Shown here one piece after another: positions 1 to 6,718 of a stretch of 11,909 nt of DNA. The translations under genes were made by a program, and so were the position numbers. This DNA is from Ophiocordyceps camponoti-saundersi (nom. inval.) (lineage: Eukaryota > Ascomycota > Sordariomycetes > Hypocreales > Ophiocordycipitaceae), in assembly GCA_003339415.1 (NCBI GenBank), contig PDHQ01000671.1:1-11909 (forward strand), read 5' to 3'. How positions within the stretch are numbered: the stretch's first letter is position 1; the number at the start of each line of letters is the position of its first letter. The notes beneath the pieces were generated by a model. It did not search any database and was not told where the DNA came from. It saw only the letters and a list, made by a program, of their open reading frames with translations.

Positions 1-98
1 ACTAGAACGGCTTAAACTAGCCTTTTAAACCCTACTACTATATACGGCCTAATAAATCCGACGATCGCGCTTCCCTAAGACCGTCTTCTATGCTAAGG

Positions 99-114
99 CT
101 CTTATATATAAGAG
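99..114. repeat. 16-bp perfect palindrome
   Basis: ctcttatatataagag is a perfect inverted repeat with no spacer. It lies just upstream of a second short stem (ccgcta/tagcgg) around 129-152. It could be a chance AT-rich palindrome or a protein-binding site; nothing nearby decides this. Confidence 0.5.
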
Positions 115-157
115 TGCCCGTCTCTCCCGCTAAATAACTATATATAGCGGAAGCGAT

Positions 158-260
158 AAGGAGGGCGTGCTTCGCGAGGAGAAATACGGGGGCAAATAAG
201 GGAGAAGGAGGGCGAGAGGAAGGGGAAGGAGGAAGGGAAAGAGGAAAAGAAGAATATTAC
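158..260 (+). repeat. Polypurine tract
   Basis: About 100 bases consist almost entirely of A and G on the plus strand, with short GGA/GAA-type motifs and no clear unit. Similar purine-rich stretches recur at 2600-2930, 6750-6800 and 8535-8610. Purine tracts lacking C and T on one strand contain no CpA or TpG and so offer no RIP targets. They are low-complexity sequence, not a gene. Confidence 0.6.
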
Positions 261-430
261 TATATACCCTAGCTTATCGTCTAAAGCTATAGAGACTATT
301 TAATCGAGTATTCTAAGAGGTATAAATATTATCTTAAACGAAAAGGTATTTTCCTTAGAGGTCCGAAAATACCTAGCCGGACGATTTAATCTAATAAAGC
401 CGAAAGAAACGTATAGGTAGAAGAATATAA

Positions 431-760
431 AAACGAAGGAAAGAAGAGGATAGAAACGACTTAAGAGGTTAGGATAACCGGAAAACGAAGTCGATAGGGA
501 AGGGGAGCTTTAAGAAATAACTAGGCGGTAACCTTTCGGCGGCCTATCTCTTCGTATTCGAGAAGAAGGATAGCGAATAAGTACGCCTTCTTAAAGAGAA
601 TATTATAGGCCGAAAGCTGACTGCCGAGTCGTAAATCTTCGAAGAGCAAATATTATATTTCCTTTAGTAAAGCGGAAAAGAGACCGAAAGAATATTACGT
701 CGTAGCTTTTAAGCTATCTCGCTTCGAAGCTAGGAAGAGGTAGAAGGGGGCGTGCCTCTC
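431..760 (+). pseudogene. Possible decayed coding segment, unknown product
   Basis: Reading frame 2 from 431 looks protein-like despite in-frame stops at 470, 518, 578, 632, 665, 668, 710 and 731. All are TAA or TAG, as expected if CAA, CAG or TGG codons had suffered C-to-T or G-to-A changes. The clearest stretch, 521-577, has no stop and reads LGGNLSAAYLFVFEKKDSE; it continues after the 578 stop with VRLLKENIIGRKLTAES. I do not recognise a family. The other two plus frames are also fairly open here, so a purine-rich bias could produce this by chance. No start codon is visible, which is expected because ATG is itself a RIP target. Treat as a weak candidate only. Confidence 0.22.
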
Positions 761-870
761 TAGCTAGTTATTCGCGTTATTCGGCTTTAGTCGATAAGTA
801 TCGTACTATCGTAGTCTTCCTAAGGTCTATAGCGTACAAGCCCGATTAATACTCCGTAATATTAAAGGAG

Positions 871-883
871 TTTTTTTTTTTTT
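871..883. repeat. T13 homopolymer
   Basis: Thirteen consecutive T residues follow ggag. No transcription unit can be assigned to them. They could be a poly(A) remnant of a minus-strand insertion or simple slippage. Confidence 0.6.
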
Positions 884-1304
884 CCTTTCGCTGCCGGCTA
901 TAAAAGGTCCCGCGTAAGTCTAGGTATCTAAACTAAGCGTAGAGGCCACGAAATCCGATAGCGACTTTAGTTTTTCTCCTAGGAACTTAGCTTAGAAATA
1001 ATCGAAAGAGCAATTAATCCCTTAACCGTAAAGGTCGTAGGGGAGTTAGGATCGAGAGAATAATAGGGAAAGGAAGACTTTAGGCAGGTATAGTAGAAAG
1101 AGACTACGTATAAAAATAGAGAAGACCTAGAAAAGAAAGGAAACGAAAAGAGGGAACCGAAAAAATAAAAAAAAAAAAAAGAAAAAAAAAAGGTAATTAG
1201 GTAAAGAAGGAAATAAAAACACGTGCTATATAACGTAACTATAGAAGGCTGCCGTAGCCGCCGCTATCCTTTTATATATCCTTTAGTTATTTTTTTTTCT
1301 TCGA
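884..1304. other. Gene-free purine-rich stretch with A tracts
   Basis: No convincing reading frame on either strand. It holds an A-rich run at 1160-1191 (A14 and A10 separated by one G, at about 1167-1180 and 1182-1191). A CACGTG hexamer at 1220-1225 keeps both its CpA and its TpG, rare in this window. The A tract could mark the 3' end of a retroposed sequence on the plus strand, but no coding sequence immediately upstream supports this. Confidence 0.4.
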
Positions 1305-1329
1305 TACCGTTATAGTTATTATAACGGTA
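1305..1329. repeat. Perfect 10-bp hairpin
   Basis: taccgttata is followed by a 5-base loop (gttat) and its exact complement tataacggta. A related ataaccgtaa lies just downstream at 1336-1345. No T run follows, and intrinsic terminators are not expected in a fungal nuclear genome. It is most likely a transposon-derived inverted repeat or chance. Confidence 0.55.
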
Positions 1330-1721
1330 GCTATTATAACCGTAACGACCCGGTTAAAAAGAGGTTCTTAAAGATAGTAGGCAGAAGAAAGTATAATATA
1401 AAAGAAGAGGAAAGTAGTAGGGAAAGCAGGCCTAAGGAAGGCTTCTATAAAAAATAGTAGAAACTTAGAGGGTTCGTAGTAAGGCTAGCCTCGTAGAAAA
1501 CCTTTACTACCGGGGGAAAAGAGAAGAAGGAAGAAAACGCTAAAAACGACGAAAGTGAAGGAATAGACTAACCCGTACGCTAGAGACTAGTATCCGTATC
1601 TATAGCCGAGGAAGAAAGAAAGAAAGAGGAAGAGGATAGCGGTTACGGGATATTAAAAGAAGGTATTAACTAGGCTAGCTTAGTCTTAAGTATAGCTTAT
1701 ATAGATAATAACAACGCTTAA
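1323..1721 (+). pseudogene. Possible decayed coding segment, unknown product
   Basis: Frame 3 runs from 1323 to a stop at 1719-1721 with internal stops only at 1455, 1458, 1494, 1569, 1581 and 1671, all TAG or TAA. The first 44 codons have none. The conceptual product would be about 130 residues, rich in Lys and Glu, with a charged central part (EEERKKEEEDSGYG at 1608-1649) and a more hydrophobic end (ASLVLSIAYIDNNN). I recognise no domain. Purine-rich DNA favours GAA, AAG and GAG codons and so gives open frames by chance, which lowers confidence. It could belong with the 431-760 segment, in which case at least one frameshift lies between them. Confidence 0.25.
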
Positions 1722-1742
1722 GGGATTAGGCTATAAGCTAGG

Positions 1743-1762
1743 TTTTTTTTTTTTTTTTTTTT
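1743..1762 (-). repeat. T20 tract (poly(A) on the minus strand)
   Basis: Twenty T residues on plus equal a 20-base poly(A) on minus. It lies about 25 bases downstream of the minus-strand candidate coding segment 1787-2066, separated by AT-rich sequence. That arrangement resembles the 3' end of a LINE or a retroposed transcript, but simple slippage is an equal alternative. Confidence 0.6.
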
Positions 1763-1786
1763 AATATTATTATAATTAATTTACGG

Positions 1787-2066
1787 AAAAACGAGATACT
1801 TTTACCCTTAAACTTAAACGTTTATATTCTCCGAGTCCTCCTAAGTTAGGTTATAAGACTTAGACCTATATATAAAGCTAAGTATAGGATAGGAGGGGTT
1901 CTATTTCTTTCTTATTATCGATATAGTGTCCTTCTAGTATAAGGAGGTAGCGCGTAAAATATCCCTTAAGGTAGGCATAATTAAGTTTCTTACTATCCGA
2001 GAGATTTTATCGTAGATAAAGCTATTAGTATTATTAGGTATAGCGTCGAAGGTCGGGCGAGGCGAA
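1787..2066 (-). pseudogene. Possible decayed coding segment on minus strand, unknown product
   Basis: On the minus strand, starting at 2066 with TTC, one frame reads FASPDLRRYT, then a cluster of TAA/TAG codons that would all be Gln if reversed. It then runs open for about 40 codons, including DSKKLNYAYLKGYFTRYLLI and LEGHYIDNKKEIEPLLSYT, followed by more stops. The open part has a natural-looking amino acid mix, with alternating hydrophobic and charged residues. I cannot assign it. A loose resemblance to N-terminal parts of fungal DUF3435-type tyrosine recombinases is an impression only. A 20-base poly(A) on the same strand follows at 1762-1743. Confidence 0.28.
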
Positions 2067-2540
2067 CTATAATATATAATAAGGTTAATTAGGATAGGTA
2101 GGAAAGGTAAAATATATTACTTACTACTTTATAGTATAACTTCTTTATATTATAATATATATATACTAGGAACCCCTTATAACCTTAAGATAAAGATAAC
2201 TTAAGGTTATTCGCGAAGGAAGAAATATAGTTAATATATAGCGTCGACTAGGGCGTAGGCGGCGTAAGCTTATCCTTTCCTACCGCGCCTATTTATCGTA
2301 AATATAGCGCGTGATTAACTATAGCGTAAGGGGTCGAATATAAAATTTAGAAGGCTACGAGACTTACCTCCGCGAGTAGGAGCCTAACTAGACCTCGCTA
2401 TAGATATTATAACGAAAAAGGAATACGGCACTAAAGGCAGCGAGAGGTAAAATTATAATATTACGCGTTTATCGCTAAGAGGGGATAGTAGCGAGGAGTA
2501 ACTTACGAGGAAGATATATCGGTATAGTAGGAAAAGCGTA
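2067..2540. other. Gene-free RIP-mutated stretch
   Basis: Neither strand gives a frame with fewer stops than expected for TA-rich DNA. CpA and TpG are scarce, as elsewhere. No repeat or hairpin of note was seen. Confidence 0.5.
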
Positions 2541-2551
2541 TATATACGTGC

Positions 2552-2552
<1 letters not shown>

Positions 2553-2592
<40 letters not shown>
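2553..2592. repeat. (TA)20 microsatellite
   Basis: Forty bases of perfect TA alternation, preceded by the shorter run gcgtatatatacgtgcg. Long TA arrays may be seeded by RIP, which converts CA, TG and TACA-type runs to TA and lets slippage extend them. Confidence 0.9.
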
Positions 2593-2593
<1 letters not shown>

Positions 2594-2615
2594 GACGGCG
2601 AAAGGTAGGAAAAGG

Positions 2616-2650
2616 GAGAGAGAGAGAGAGAGAGAGGAAGAGAGAGAGTA
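2616..2650 (+). repeat. (GA)n microsatellite
   Basis: About ten GA units (2616-2636), then gaagagagagag with small interruptions. It follows the (TA)20 array by about 24 bases and starts a longer purine-rich region. The same order, an alternating purine/pyrimidine run then GA, recurs at 8503-8562. Confidence 0.85.
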
Positions 2651-2950
2651 GGAGAAAGAGAGAGATAGAGAAAAATACCGTTTGCTTATATAACTACTAT
2701 TAGTAACTAAGCGAGGAATAGATAAGAGAATAAGGAGTTAGGGGAGTTAAGAATAGACCGCGAGATAGTAGTTTTACGTAGGCGAGAGCGCGAGTAAAGT
2801 ATTAAGAGGTAGGAGAAAGTAGTAATAGAGAGCGAGATAGATAACGAGGAGAGTAGTAAAAGAGCGAGAGGTCGAGGAGAGTAGTAAGAAGACGGGAGGG
2901 CGACGGGTATAGGGGAGAAGAGGAGTAGTGCGATTTCGTTAGGCTATAAA
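2651..2950 (+). other. Purine-rich low-complexity region
   Basis: The plus strand is dominated by A and G with no believable frame. A 15-base motif cgaggagagtagtaa occurs at 2845-2859 and 2873-2887, a 28-base period, suggesting a degraded minisatellite. No functional call can be made. Confidence 0.5.
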
Positions 2951-3149
2951 GTATTAGGAAGAGGGTCTATTCGCTAAAAAAAGGGAATATTATAATAAGA
3001 TAAATATACTAATAATAAATATCGAAATAGTTAGTTATAAAAAGCAAAATAAAGGATTATATACCTAGAGCTAGTAATATTATTTTTAGATCGACTAAAG
3101 AGAATAAAATAAGTAATAACGGTAAGTTTTATAACTTTTTTTTTAAGAT

Positions 3150-3653
3150 TATTAAAATATATATATTGCTAGCTACTTAGGAATATAATACGCGTTAAAT
3201 ACGCATAGCATACGTCGTAGAGATAACTATCTTTATATAAATAAAGTAGGAGGTTAGGGATATATATAAAGAGGAGTCGAACTTAAGATAATACCGATCC
3301 GAGACTAGTATAATATTAATATAATATACGAAGTTAATATAGGAGGAGGATAAGGAGGCAATTAGTAGGAGGAGGAACGTATATATAATATACTTGCTTT
3401 TCTATACTTTTTAAGAGAGGATAAGAGTTATAAGTAGAGTTATTATTTAATCTTTTATAACTTTATTAGCTAGAGTATATCGTATAGCAGATATAATATT
3501 CCTATACGCTACGTAATCCGGATAAGTTACCCGAACCTTATTATCTAAGTTAATATAGTATGCGTGTTCTCGGTCTAATTTATTAATATCTCTATTATAA
3601 GAAGTTTATAATACGACTCCAGCTACCTATTTAGCTTAGGAAGGATGCCTAAC
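3150..3653 (+). repeat. 504-bp LTR-like direct repeat, copy 1
   Basis: This block recurs at 6215-6718, offset exactly 3065 bases with no net insertion or deletion. By eye I counted about 35 differences, all C/T or G/A. It carries a TATA-like string tatataaata at 3234-3243. It starts near tgctagctacttagg (3167) and ends near ggatgcctaac. A canonical 3' CA end is absent, and I found no matching target duplication, primer-binding site or polypurine tract. An LTR or solo LTR is the best guess; an unclassified dispersed repeat is the alternative. Confidence 0.85.
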
Positions 3654-4596
3654 TAATACTAATTAGTAATAAAGCTAGGTTATGTCGCGGACTTAACTAC
3701 TTTTTATTACTTAAAACTCGGTTAACTAACGTAAGCTAAAGTGCCGGCTTCGTTATTATTCGACCTTAGTTTAGATCGGAAATAGAAGAGTAATTTAGAT
3801 AGTAGATATTTATTAAAGTGCCGACTCCTAGGAAACTATAATTATTATTTTAACAATATATAGATATACTTTAACTAGTATCTAGTTAGTAACTTAATAA
3901 TTCGGATATCCTAGTACTCGGCGATAACTTACTATAAGTTAATATTATCTATTCTTTTTCTTCTCTTTACTTTTAGTTTAGGATTTTTAGGAACTTACTT
4001 CGATTTCGACCCGAAGCCTTATTAACCTTAGATTAGTTTTAATAATTACTCCGTAACTATTATTTACTAAGCTTTTATAAGTTTAGCACTAGAAGTCTCT
4101 TATAATTAAGTTAATTTAGTAATATATAAGAGATAAAAATAATAAAAGATAAAAATAATAAGAAAAGAAAAAAGTAAAATCCCTAGAGTCCCCTACCCCT
4201 ACTCCTAACGCGGACGTTTAGGAGGGCGCGACGCGCAACGATTACGCAGGGCCGGCCGAGCAATATTACTATACTAGTAATATTAGTTAGATATCGACTC
4301 GAACTCGAATAGGGATTATATTATTATTAGACTTACTTCGGCACGCTAGTCCTTATATAAAGGCGTATTATCGCCTATAAACGTAGTAAAAGCTTACGTA
4401 GAGGCAGTAGTAGCCGGGATAGTTTATTAAGTTAATATTAATTTATATAAAGTTAAGTTTTAATAAGCTATATATATATCGTCGTACTAGATACTTTTTT
4501 TAGCGTACTAGTAGTAAGCGGTTACTAGCTAAGAGACCTATTCCTAATAGGCGTCGATAGCCGGCTCCTATTTACCTATACGGCTAATATAATTCT
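3654..4596. other. Gene-free AT-rich stretch between the repeat copies
   Basis: No frame on either strand looks coding. Small features only: aagtgccg occurs twice (about 3739 and 3816), and a 16-base unit beginning agataaaaataataa is repeated in tandem at 4131-4162. If the flanking 504-bp copies are LTRs, this would be internal DNA, but no Gag or Pol motif survives here. Confidence 0.5.
4131..4162 (+). repeat. Two-copy 16-bp tandem repeat
   Basis: agataaaaataataaa at 4131-4146 is followed directly by agataaaaataataag at 4147-4162, with one difference at the last base (A/G). Confidence 0.75.
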
Positions 4597-4830
4597 AGCA
4601 CGGGGGCACCCTTTTAATATCGCCGCGCTTAATATTATCGCGCCGCACCTGCGATAACGGCGTGGGCGGCGGCGGGGACGTAAAAGGATTACGCTCGGAG
4701 GGTTGCACTTAACGGGGCGTGATCGGAGTCGCCGCGTTTATAAGCGACGGCGTCCTAGCGCGCGGGCGGAACGAAATAGCTAACGTAACGCTCGGAGCGC
4801 GGGTTACCGAGGGCGTAGGTAATAGGCGCG
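4597..4830. other. GC-richer island, no gene
   Basis: Base composition rises clearly here, with CpG-dense runs such as cggcgtgggcggcggcgggg. Some CpA and TpG survive, as in ggcaccc, gcacctgcg and ttgcactt. The motif acgctcgga occurs twice, near 4691 and 4789. No open frame was recognised. It may be a less mutated insertion, or sequence whose original GC content was high. Confidence 0.45.
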
Positions 4831-5251
4831 TATACTAAGAGGGAGCTAAGTTTAGAAGTATATTAATACTTAATATAATTTCGATTCGTAGCTAACTTAA
4901 AGTTAAGTTAAGATTAATATACCTTCTACACGCTAACGTATTATCTCGCGTAGCGTATTATCGTTACTAATATCGGCCTCTAACTCGGGGCTTAAGATAA
5001 TAACGCGACGGCCGCGCGGCGTGGTAGGAGTATAAGGGTACTACTTAGGTATAAATATAATTCTATCTTAAAGTTAGCACGAATCCTTATCGTGCTTAAC
5101 TCGGAATCGACTCGAACTTACCTTTAGTGCGCGATAATAACGACGACGATAATAATAATAATAAAAGTAGAAGGAAAAGGAAAGGAATAAAGAGCTCGGG
5201 CGCGGGGTAATTTATAGGTAAGGTACTAAGTTACTAATTTACCCTACTAAT
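4831..5251. other. AT-rich spacer with a short hairpin and GAT/AAT repeats
   Basis: Contains a perfect 7-bp stem, agcacga (5076-5082) and tcgtgct (5090-5096), and a trinucleotide-like run of cga/ata units around 5140-5164. No coding frame recognised. The gcgataataacgacgacgat run resembles a second one near 7697-7720, so the two places may derive from one repeat family. Confidence 0.4.
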
Positions 5252-5333
5252 AGAGGTACGTACCTACCCCTCCTATAGGCGGCATGTCGGTACGTACCGA
5301 CCCCTCTTACGGATATGAGAGGTACGTACCTCT
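5252..5333. promoter_or_regulatory. Three palindromic iterons upstream of a TATA box
   Basis: The core ggtacgtacc occurs three times, centred near 5259, 5293 and 5325, so spaced 34 and 32 bases. Two copies are perfect 16-bp palindromes (gtcggtacgtaccgac 5286-5301; agaggtacgtacctct 5318-5333), and the first is a 12-bp palindrome. The spacers are related too (cctacccctcct and ccgacccctctt), so this is a tandem repeat with a dyad-symmetric core. Position directly before TATAAATA suggests operator sites for a dimeric DNA-binding protein, probably in a transposon promoter. That role is inferred; the symmetry and spacing are seen. Confidence 0.6.
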
Positions 5334-5337
5334 TAAG

Positions 5338-5345
5338 TATAAATA
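5338..5345 (+). promoter_or_regulatory. TATA box candidate TATAAATA
   Basis: A consensus-like TATAAATA follows the last palindrome by 4 bases and directly abuts a C17 tract. A plus-strand start site would be expected roughly 30-100 bases downstream, in the pyrimidine-rich stretch 5363-5400. TA-rich DNA produces such strings often, so the call rests on the neighbouring iterons. Confidence 0.4.
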
Positions 5346-5362
5346 CCCCCCCCCCCCCCCCC
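5346..5362. repeat. C17 homopolymer
   Basis: Seventeen consecutive C residues, striking in a TA-rich window. CpC is not a RIP target, so such a tract can persist while its surroundings decay. A second, C15, lies in the Pol relic at 9343-9357. Confidence 0.9.
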
Positions 5363-5500
5363 TCTAAAAATTTTTTTTCCCTTCCCTCTTTACGATTACC
5401 TTAGTTTTTCTTATCTATTTTTCGCGGATAACCTGGCGAAAGTTTACTAGGTATCGCGCTCTTTATTTAGTATACTATATTATATTTATTCTTTATTTCT

Positions 5501-5516
5501 CTAGTCCTCGGACTAG
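5501..5516. repeat. Short inverted repeat
   Basis: ctagtcc and ggactag are exact complements separated by only two bases (tc). Short and possibly chance, but it lies at the start of a series of stronger inverted repeats. Confidence 0.5.
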
Positions 5517-5536
5517 ATAGAAAATACTGCTAAGGG

Positions 5537-5585
5537 ATTACAATACCCCGGGGTTAAGAATCACACTGCCCCGGGGTATCGTAAT
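5537..5585. repeat. 17-bp inverted repeat with GC core
   Basis: attacaataccccgggg (5537-5553) pairs with ccccggggtatcgtaat (5569-5585), with one mismatch that is a transition, around a 15-base loop. The segment holds three CpA and one TpG within 35 bases (acaa, tcac, cact, ctgc), much denser than its surroundings, so it may have escaped or post-dated RIP. Options: back-to-back terminal inverted repeats of DNA transposons, or a structured element in a transcript from the 5338 promoter. Confidence 0.7.
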
Positions 5586-5665
5586 ATAAAGACTATAATA
5601 ACCTAGCAGAACTACGAATATTACGGTATAGGAACGCTTAGTATAGTAGGAAGGAGACGACCCTC

Positions 5666-5773
5666 GCCGGCTACGGGGGTTTACCGGTTAATAGGGGAGA
5701 TCCCCCCTCGCGCGGCCGGTATTTACCGGGGGTCTCTAAAGTAAGACGCCCTAATAGTATCCCTGTAGCCGGC
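5666..5773. repeat. 12-bp inverted repeat enclosing a GC-rich core
   Basis: gccggctacggg (5666-5677) pairs with cctgtagccggc (5762-5773), with a single G-T wobble if folded as RNA. The 84-base interior is GC-rich and has tttaccgg twice (5680 and about 5723). Together with its neighbours it makes a strongly folding block. Confidence 0.55.
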
Positions 5774-5800
5774 TTATATTATATTTAAGGGAGTTACCTA

Positions 5801-5840
5801 CCGGTCCCGGGGTCTAGAAGCGACTAAGCCCCGAGACCGG
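5801..5840. repeat. 12-bp inverted repeat
   Basis: ccggtcccgggg (5801-5812) pairs with ccccgagaccgg (5829-5840), with one mismatch, around a 16-base loop. It is the third GC-rich hairpin in about 300 bases. Confidence 0.6.
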
Positions 5841-5860
5841 CCCGTGGCGGCGGGCGACAA

Positions 5861-5905
5861 TATATAGCGTTAGGCTCTATACTAGCAACGATATACGGCG
5901 TTAGG
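5861..5905 (+). repeat. Imperfect 31-bp tandem repeat
   Basis: tatatagcgttagg at 5861-5874 recurs as tatacggcgttagg at 5892-5905. The only difference in these 14 bases is TA versus CG, the same double transition that separates the 504-bp repeat copies. Confidence 0.5.
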
Positions 5906-6226
5906 TTTACTGCCTAGACCTTATCTATTATTTACGAAGTATAGACAACGGGGAGACGCGATATATAGCTTAACGCGTACCGTCTTAGGAAGTTATACTA
6001 GAATTATTAAGAAATATATTAGATATCGGCATAATATCGACCTAAGTTTATCTATAGATTAGCAAGGTAAGGGTATCTACTAGTCCTAAACTATATAAGT
6101 TCTTAGAGGTAGAGAAATAATTCGATCTATAAGAGCTACTAAAGGAACCTAATTATACCCGGACTACCTGCTCGGTAAATATATATTCCTAACTATAAAA
6201 AGAAAAGCTGCTAGTATTAGAATATA
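5886..6226 (+). pseudogene. Weak decayed open frame, unknown product
   Basis: Frame 3 from 5886 has no stop for about 57 codons, then isolated TAG/TAA codons (first at about 6060), and is open again at about 6090-6150 and 6157-6226. Readable fragments include GDAIYSLTRTVLGSYTRIIK and YPDYLLGKYIFLTIKRKAAS. The bias to Arg, Tyr and Ile could come from TA-rich DNA alone. I recognise no family. Its place downstream of the TATA box and hairpin block, and just before copy 2 of the 504-bp repeat, is the main reason to list it. Confidence 0.2.
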
Positions 6227-6718
6227 TATATTGCTAGCTACTTAGGAATATAATACGCGTTAAATACGCGTAGCACGCGTCGTAGAGATAACTATCTCTA
6301 TATAAATAAAGTAGGAGGTTAGGGATACGTATAAAGAGGAGTCGAACTCGAGATAATACCGATCCGAGACTAATATAATATTAATATAATATACGAAGTT
6401 AATATAGGAGAAGGATAAGGAGGTAGTTAGTAGGAGGAGGAACGTATATATAATATACTTACTTTTCTATACTTTTTAAGAGAGGATAAGGGTTATAAGC
6501 AGAGTTATTATTTAATCTTTTATAACTTTATTAGCCGGAGCATATCGTATAGCAGACGTAATATTCCTATACGCTATATAATCCGGATAAGTTACCCGAA
6601 CCCTATTATCTAAGTTAATATAGTATACGTATTCTCGGTCTAATCTATTAATATCTCTACTACGAGAAGTCTATAATACGACTCTAGCTACCTATTCGGC
6701 TTAGGAAGGATACCTAAC
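6215..6718 (+). repeat. 504-bp LTR-like direct repeat, copy 2
   Basis: Colinear with 3150-3653 without net length change. Copy 2 generally keeps more CG where copy 1 has TA (for example cgcgtagcacgcg versus cgcatagcatacg), so copy 1 is somewhat more decayed, although the reverse occurs too. The TATA-like tatataaata is conserved at 6299-6308. An A-rich string aaaaagaaaag lies upstream (6197-6207) but is a poor match to a polypurine tract. Confidence 0.85.

Noticed and set aside
1961..1975. Possible 5' LTR fragment matching the start of the putative 3' LTR (cttaagggatat in inverse orientation)
   Set aside because: Only about 12 bases match the 11225-11236 region, in the opposite orientation and within an unrelated candidate frame. 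Consistent with chance.
5252..5333. CRISPR-like array
   Set aside because: Three palindromic units with related, not unique, spacers, in a fungal-type sequence. This is a tandem dyad repeat.
5447..5462. Primer-binding-site-like aggtatcgcgctc
   Set aside because: The match to a tRNA 3' end needs an extra base, and the site does not follow a recognisable LTR end.
3150..6718. Firm call of the 504-bp repeats as LTRs of one element
   Set aside because: No TG...CA termini at matching positions, no target duplication, no primer-binding site and no internal Gag/Pol motifs were found. Kept as LTR-like only.
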